Shown: one piece after another, positions 34,952 to 39,041 of the stretch | How positions within the stretch are numbered: the first letter of the stretch is position 1 | Layout: each line of letters opens with the position of its first letter | DNA from: Mediterranea sp. (in: CFB group bacteria) | GTDB taxonomy: Bacteria; Bacteroidota; Bacteroidia; Bacteroidales; Bacteroidaceae | Direction: 5' to 3' | Assembly (NCBI GenBank): GCA_031261805.1 | Contig: JAISIX010000218.1 | Span: forward strand, 1-39,041 | DNA length: 39,041 nt | The notes under the pieces: model-generated | What the model was told of the DNA's origin: nothing | Databases searched by the model: none | Seen by the model: the letters and a program-made list of their open reading frames with translations, nothing else | Program-made: the position numbers and the translations under genes

Positions 34952-34984
34952 CAAAAGTACGAAAAAGGCGGGAGACTGCGACAA
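34952..34984 (-). promoter_or_regulatory. Promoter of the metA operon
   Basis: On the minus strand TACTTTTG (34959-34952) is a perfect -7 match. TTG at 34984-34982 is 22 nt upstream. No methionine riboswitch-like structure fits in the 27-nt leader. Confidence 0.6.
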
Positions 34985-35058
34985 GGCATCTTATTTAGAA
35001 ATCATACAAATTAAGTGAATTTAAATGTCCTTTCATAGCAAGTAAGCAATAAAAGCCC

Positions 35059-35066
35059 TATTTTTG
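35059..35066 (+). promoter_or_regulatory. -7 element of the ferredoxin gene
   Basis: TATTTTTG is a perfect -7 match lying 37 nt before the ATG at 35104. The -33 element is unclear. Confidence 0.55.
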
Positions 35067-35103
35067 CCTCGTAATTAGTACTAATAATTAAAATATCTAG
35101 AAA

Positions 35104-35274
35104 ATGGCTTACGTAATTAGTGACGATTGTATTGCTTGCGGTACTTGCATCGACGAGTGCCCGGTAGAAGCTATCTCCGAGGGTGATATCTATTCTATCA
35201 ACCCGGATGTGTGCACAGACTGTGGTACTTGCGCAGACGTTTGTCCGTCTGAAGCAATTCACCCGGCTGAATAA
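35104..35274 (+). CDS. 2[4Fe-4S] ferredoxin
   Basis: The predicted product has 56 residues. Two cluster motifs are complete: CIACGTCIDECP and CTDCGTCADVCP, each CxxCxxCxxxCP. The length and near-duplicate halves match clostridial-type low-potential ferredoxins, which carry electrons between pyruvate:ferredoxin oxidoreductase and partners such as hydrogenases or Rnf in anaerobes. It is a single-gene unit with its own -7 element and terminator. The AT-rich leader and short length suggest high expression. Confidence 0.95.
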   Translation: MAYVISDDCIACGTCIDECPVEAISEGDIYSINPDVCTDCGTCADVCPSEAIHPAE

Positions 35275-35296
35275 TACAATCTTTTAGAGTATTGAA

Positions 35297-35335
35297 AAGG
35301 CGGAGCGGATTCATTTCCGTTCCGCCTTCTTTTTT
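35297..35335 (+). terminator. Terminator of the ferredoxin gene, possibly bidirectional
   Basis: AAGGCGGAGCGGA (35297-35309) pairs with 35316-35328 with one G-U pair around a 6-nt loop, followed by a T-rich run. The opposing strand has four Ts after the stem, so it may also serve the convergent aminotransferase gene. Confidence 0.8.
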
Positions 35336-35366
35336 AAGGCTTCTCCCTTTCTTATATGAAGATGCT

Positions 35367-36560
35367 TTATCTCAGCTTTGCCAACGCCTCCTTGATGCGG
35401 CGGATGGCCTCCACGATGTTCTCGTCGCTCGTGGCATAGCTCATACGGATGCACTCGGGCGCTCCAAACGAAGTGCCGCCCACACAAGCCACATGCGCTA
35501 CTTCGAGCAGGTACATGGCCAAGTCTTCGGCATTCTCTATCTTCCGGCCATCGGCGCTCTTGCCGAAGAAAGAACTGCACTTGGGGAAGAGATAGAAAGC
35601 ACCTTCGGGCACGTTCACCTCAAAGCCCGGCACCTCTTTGGCCAGCTTCACTATCAAGTCGCGACGGCGTTCAAAGGCCTTACGCATCTCCTCTACCGGT
35701 GCTTGCGTACCGATGTAGGCAGCCTCGGCAGCCTTCTGCGATACGGAGCTGGGACCGGAGGTGTACTGTCCTTGAAGCTTGTTGCAAGCCTTTACAATCC
35801 ACTCGGGACCGGCAATAAAGCCGATACGCCAACCAGTCATGGCATACGCTTTCGACACGCCGTTCACCACCACCGTGCGTTCCTTCATCTCGGGGAACTG
35901 AGCGATGCTTTGGTGCTTGCCGATGTAGCTGATGTGCTCGTAAATCTCGTCGGCAATGACGATAACCTGTGGATGCTTAGCCAACACGTCGGCCAGTCCG
36001 GCCAACTCTTCCTTGGAGTAAACGGAGCCGGTAGGATTCGACGGAGAGCAAAGAATCAACGCCTTCGTCTTGGGCGTGATGGCTGCCTCCAGCTGCGCAG
36101 GAGTAATTTTGAAGTCCTGCTCAATGCCGGCCGAAACGGCCACGGGCACACCTTCGGCCAGTTTCACCATCTCGGGGTAGCTCACCCAATAGGGAGCGGG
36201 GACAATCACTTCGTCGCCGGGGTTGACAAGCACCAGGATGGTGTTGCACACCGACTGCTTGGCACCATTGGCGCACGAAATCTGAGCGGCGGTGTAGTCC
36301 AGACCGTTCTCGTTCTTCAGTTTCGCCACAATGGCATTGCGCAAAGACAGGTATCCCGGCACAGGAGAGTATCGGGAATAGTTCTCGTCGATGGCCTGCT
36401 TAGCGGCCTCTTTGATGTGGTCGGGGGTGTTGAAGTCGGGTTCGCCTACACTGAGGTTTATGACATCAACGCCTTGCGCCTTTAGCTCGTTGCTTTTCTG
36501 CGACATAGCCAATGTTGCCGAGGGCGACAGGCTATTCAAACGGTCTGATAACTGATTCAT
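35367..36560 (-). CDS. Class I/II pyridoxal-phosphate aminotransferase (aspartate aminotransferase type)
   Basis: The predicted product has 397 residues. The PLP-binding lysine is Lys237 in VSKAYAMTGWRIGF. Asn175 in CSPSNPTGSVYS, Asp204 and Tyr207 in IADEIYEH complete the cofactor site. An arginine in APECIRMSYATS fits the carboxylate-binding residue of the family. LSVGEPDFNTPDHIKEAA is the N-terminal signature of the Ig-subgroup aspartate aminotransferases. It interconverts aspartate and oxaloacetate in the cytosol. The fold also occurs in prephenate-aminating relatives, so side activity is possible. It lies downstream of ribBA but beyond that gene's terminator. Confidence 0.9.
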   Translation of the reverse strand: MNQLSDRLNSLSPSATLAMSQKSNELKAQGVDVINLSVGEPDFNTPDHIKEAAKQAIDENYSRYSPVPGYLSLRNAIVAKLKNENGLDYTAAQISCANGAKQSVCNTILVLVNPGDEVIVPAPYWVSYPEMVKLAEGVPVAVSAGIEQDFKITPAQLEAAITPKTKALILCSPSNPTGSVYSKEELAGLADVLAKHPQVIVIADEIYEHISYIGKHQSIAQFPEMKERTVVVNGVSKAYAMTGWRIGFIAGPEWIVKACNKLQGQYTSGPSSVSQKAAEAAYIGTQAPVEEMRKAFERRRDLIVKLAKEVPGFEVNVPEGAFYLFPKCSSFFGKSADGRKIENAEDLAMYLLEVAHVACVGGTSFGAPECIRMSYATSDENIVEAIRRIKEALAKLR

Positions 36561-36598
36561 TTTGTATCTCTTTTATTGCTGATTATTAAAAATTGCCA

Positions 36599-36605
36599 CA
36601 AAATA
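36599..36605 (-). promoter_or_regulatory. Possible -7 element of the aminotransferase gene
   Basis: On the minus strand TATTTTG resembles the -7 consensus and lies about 38 nt before the ATG at 36560. No good -33 is visible. Confidence 0.4.
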
Positions 36606-36630
36606 AACAATAACATCTGATATATGAAAA

Positions 36631-36658
36631 CAAAAAGGCATTTTACTTATTAAAATGC
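36631..36658 (-). terminator. Terminator overlapping the ribBA stop codon
   Basis: On the minus strand GCATTTTA (36658-36651) pairs with TAAAATGC (36645-36638) around a 5-nt loop and is followed by CTTTTTG. The ribBA stop codon TAA is the first three bases of the downstream stem half, so the final codons are part of the hairpin. Confidence 0.65.
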
Positions 36659-37869
36659 AAGGTATGCCCCATCCTCTCCTTCTTTGTCTTCAGGTATCGT
36701 TCGTTGTACTCATTGGGGGTCGTTTCGATGGGGACGTTCTCCACAATCTCCAGCCCATAAGCTTCGAGACCCACGCGCTTCACGGGGTTGTTGGTCAACA
36801 GGCGCATCTTGTGCACACCCAGCTCACGGAGCATCTGCGCCCCTATGCCGTAGTCGCGCTCGTCGACGAGATGTCCCAGCCAGATGTTGGCATCCACTGT
36901 ATCCATGCCCTCTTCCTGTAGCTTGTAGGCTTTCATCTTGTCCATCAGGCCGATGCCACGCCCCTCTTGGTTAAGGTAGATGACGACGCCCTTGCCTGCC
37001 TCTTCAATCTTCTCCATCGCCTTGTGCAATTGCTCACCGCAGTCGCAACGTCTTGAGCCGAAGATGTCGCCCGTGGCGCAGGAGGAGTGCACACGTACCA
37101 AGATAGGCTCGTCTTCCGCCCAGGTGCCTTTGAACAGGGCAACGTGCTCCAGCCCGTTCGACTTCTGGCGAAACGGTATCAGCCGGAACAGACCGTGCTC
37201 GGTAGGCATGTTCACCTCCACCCCTTTCTCCACAATGGACTCCTGCTTCAGGCGATAAGCTATGAGGTCGTGAATGGAGATAAGCTTCAAGTCGAACTCA
37301 TCGGCCATCTTGCGCAGTTCGGGCAGGCGCGCCATGGTGCCGTCTTCGTTCATTATCTCCATCAGCGCCCCGGCAGGATAGAGTCCGGCCAAGCGAGCCA
37401 TGTCGATGGCCGCCTCGGTATGTCCGGCGCGACGAAGCACGCCTTTCTCCTGTGCATAGAGGGGGTTGATGTGCCCGGGCCGGCCAAAGGTGGCCGGTGT
37501 GGAGGTTGGGTCGGCCAGCGCCCGGATGGTAGCGGCGCGGTCGGCTGCCGATACGCCGGTGGCACAGCCTTCCAGCTTATCAATGGTCACCGTAAAGGGG
37601 GTGCCCAGTATAGAGGTGTTGTCGGATACCTGATGCGGCAGGTCCAACTCTTTGCAACGCGACATCGTGATGGGAGCGCAAAGCAAGCCACGGGCGTGCT
37701 TTAGCATGAAGTTCACCTTCTCGGGAGTAATCTTTTCGGCGGCGATAATCAGGTCGCCTTCGTTCTCGCGGTCTTCATCATCTACTACTACTACAAACTT
37801 ACCTTCTTTGAAGTCGGCAATAGCATCTTCTATCGTATCCAATTTGATTTCTTGCATAATACTACTCAT
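36643..37869 (-). CDS. ribBA: Bifunctional DHBP synthase / GTP cyclohydrolase II (riboflavin synthesis)
   Basis: The predicted product has 408 residues. Residues 1 to about 205 are 3,4-dihydroxy-2-butanone-4-phosphate synthase, with [10 protein letters not shown] (30-39) and [20 protein letters not shown]. Residues about 206-408 are GTP cyclohydrolase II, with the zinc cysteines in [17 protein letters not shown] and the [20 protein letters not shown] motif. Both active sites look complete. The two activities make both precursors of lumazine. The ATG at 37869 overlaps the upstream permease gene by 8 nt, with AGGAG 10 nt before it. M5 at 37857 is an alternative start. No FMN riboswitch is present, and expression may depend on the upstream permease promoter. 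Confidence 0.93.
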   Translation of the reverse strand: MSSIMQEIKLDTIEDAIADFKEGKFVVVVDDEDRENEGDLIIAAEKITPEKVNFMLKHARGLLCAPITMSRCKELDLPHQVSDNTSILGTPFTVTIDKLEGCATGVSAADRAATIRALADPTSTPATFGRPGHINPLYAQEKGVLRRAGHTEAAIDMARLAGLYPAGALMEIMNEDGTMARLPELRKMADEFDLKLISIHDLIAYRLKQESIVEKGVEVNMPTEHGLFRLIPFRQKSNGLEHVALFKGTWAEDEPILVRVHSSCATGDIFGSRRCDCGEQLHKAMEKIEEAGKGVVIYLNQEGRGIGLMDKMKAYKLQEEGMDTVDANIWLGHLVDERDYGIGAQMLRELGVHKMRLLTNNPVKRVGLEAYGLEIVENVPIETTPNEYNERYLKTKKERMGHTLHFNK

Positions 37870-39041
37870 TTAATATATTCTCCTGTATGATGTTTTGAAT
37901 TCGTTCGTTGTTCTGTATCACCCGCTCCATGTCTTTGCATAGCCTGACGCGGAATGCCCAGATACGGAAGTAAAAGAACAGTCCAAGCGGGAATAGCACG
38001 CCGGCCGCCACATTCAGCCAATGCCGGTGGAACGGCCTTACATGAGCAGAAACGGCTATAATCGGGTATTTGTTTACGGCATCAAGCAGAATCGGGGATT
38101 TGGCGTTCGACATCTCGTCGACCAGCGCCTCCAGCCTCTGGTTGAGGTTCGTCATCTCGTCGTCGCGCTCCTCCGACATCCATAACCGGAAGTAATTGGG
38201 GGCCGTCTGCAGGCGATTGGCATCAAGGTACTTCCGGCAAGCTGCCGACAGCTTCGGCAAGTCGCCCGTCAAACGCACATAGTCGGGGTCGTGGATAATC
38301 ACCTCTTTCTTGAACAGGTGTCGCACACTGCGCACACCCGCCACCTTTTTTATCCAGTGCATGTAAGCGTCGGCGTTGAACACCACGGAGTCTTTGTTGG
38401 ACTTATAGGTAAAGAAGAAGCCCAGCGAGGCCAGTATCCCACTACTCATCCACATGCCCATCCACACAATCCACTTGGCATCACGCGCCATCTTGTAGCC
38501 GGTGTTGTCGATGATGTAGTAGATGATAAACAGCACCACCGACACCACCACCGGCATGCCCAGTCCGCCCTTGCGGATGATGCCGCCCAAGGGGGCGCCA
38601 ATAAAGAAGAAGAGCAGGCAGGAGAGCGAGATGGTGAACTTCTTGTGCCATTCTATCTCGTGCCGACGTAGCGAGTAGTCGGTGCTGCCCATCGTGCTGC
38701 TCTTAAACATCAGATCGGTATTGGTATTCTCGGCGCGGTTCACGGCCGAGGAGATGATTTTCTGTTTCTGCGTCAGCGAGGCGATATTGTAAAGGCTGTC
38801 TACGTTGTACTCCTTCATGTCGGCCTCTTCTATTCTCACCGTATCCTCCTTCGAGAGGTGATAGCCAGGGTTCAAGGTGCCGTCGGCCAGCTCCTTATAG
38901 TATTGCCGTCCGATGCTGTCGCCCCGCACCCGCATGGAGTCGATGGCCTGTTGTAGCTGTGTGATGTTCTTGGCGCTCGAGCTACGTCCCATGATGTCGC
39001 TATCCACCATGTTGAAGTCAGAGTTGAACTCTATCAGTGTA
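37862..39041 (-). CDS. LptF/LptG-family (YjgP/YjgQ) permease, partial
   Basis: The frame is open to the window edge, so the N-terminus is missing. About 393 residues are visible. Hydrophobic helices lie at [39 protein letters not shown]-type segments and a C-terminal [40 protein letters not shown] with [17 protein letters not shown] is the family signature seen in LptF and LptG, which move lipopolysaccharide from the inner membrane to the Lpt bridge. A long soluble segment lies between the helices. The protein carries a C-terminal extension after the last helices. The gene is translationally linked to ribBA. Confidence 0.85.
   Translation of the reverse strand, partial: TLIEFNSDFNMVDSDIMGRSSSAKNITQLQQAIDSMRVRGDSIGRQYYKELADGTLNPGYHLSKEDTVRIEEADMKEYNVDSLYNIASLTQKQKIISSAVNRAENTNTDLMFKSSTMGSTDYSLRRHEIEWHKKFTISLSCLLFFFIGAPLGGIIRKGGLGMPVVVSVVLFIIYYIIDNTGYKMARDAKWIVWMGMWMSSGILASLGFFFTYKSNKDSVVFNADAYMHWIKKVAGVRSVRHLFKKEVIIHDPDYVRLTGDLPKLSAACRKYLDANRLQTAPNYFRLWMSEERDDEMTNLNQRLEALVDEMSNAKSPILLDAVNKYPIIAVSAHVRPFHRHWLNVAAGVLFPLGLFFYFRIWAFRVRLCKDMERVIQNNERIQNIIQENILNE

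Noticed and set aside
37862-39010. Complete 382-residue permease starting at 39010
   Set aside because: The frame continues without a stop to the window edge, and the family has an N-terminal membrane part that is missing here, so the gene is truncated by the window.

Overview
The window looks like a chromosomal segment from a Bacteroidales bacterium, most likely a Bacteroidaceae member (Bacteroides, Phocaeicola or a relative). The signs are Bacteroidetes-type promoters (TTG, about 20 nt, TAnnTTTG), FimA/Mfa1-type (type V) pilus lipoproteins, BACON domains, a DUF349 protein, a TonB-receptor-like outer-membrane barrel and weak Shine-Dalgarno sites. No rRNA, tRNA, CRISPR array, integrase or transposase was recognised.

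Layout. Positions 1-1120 are non-coding and dense in inverted and tandem repeats. Positions 1238-10175 hold a six-gene type V fimbrial operon: a DUF3575 membrane protein, a DUF3868/OmpA-like protein, a major fimbrillin, a Mfa2/FimB-like subunit, an accessory subunit and a 1043-residue tip-like protein with BACON-like repeats. It runs from a clear promoter to a strong terminator. Positions 10532-14155 encode a three-subunit biotin-dependent acyl-CoA (probably propionyl-CoA) carboxylase, convergent with an outer-membrane barrel gene. A short-chain dehydrogenase and a SPOR lipoprotein follow. Between 18427 and 18810, on the minus strand, two previously unlisted tiny genes encode related 32- and 29-residue peptides with a shared WGY motif and their own terminator. 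Next come pepD, an LPG-synthase-like membrane protein, and divergently rsmA, mgtE and a DUF349 protein.

Positions 25985-29451 form an accessory island: a 428-bp inverted repeat, a 62-residue peptide gene, an isolated fimbrillin-like lipoprotein, then two more repeat elements and an AAA ATPase with a PD-(D/E)XK-like C-terminus. The rest is housekeeping: an overlapping metA, peptidase U32 and membrane zinc-ribbon operon, a 2[4Fe-4S] ferredoxin, an aspartate aminotransferase, ribBA and a truncated LptF/LptG-family permease at the right edge.

The least explained signals are the WGY peptide pair and a set of intergenic repeat elements bracketing both surface-pilus loci. Several of these elements carry tandem units with the same period, about 22 bp, although their unit sequences are unrelated. 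All calls come from reading the sequence. No database search, structure prediction or composition statistic was run.
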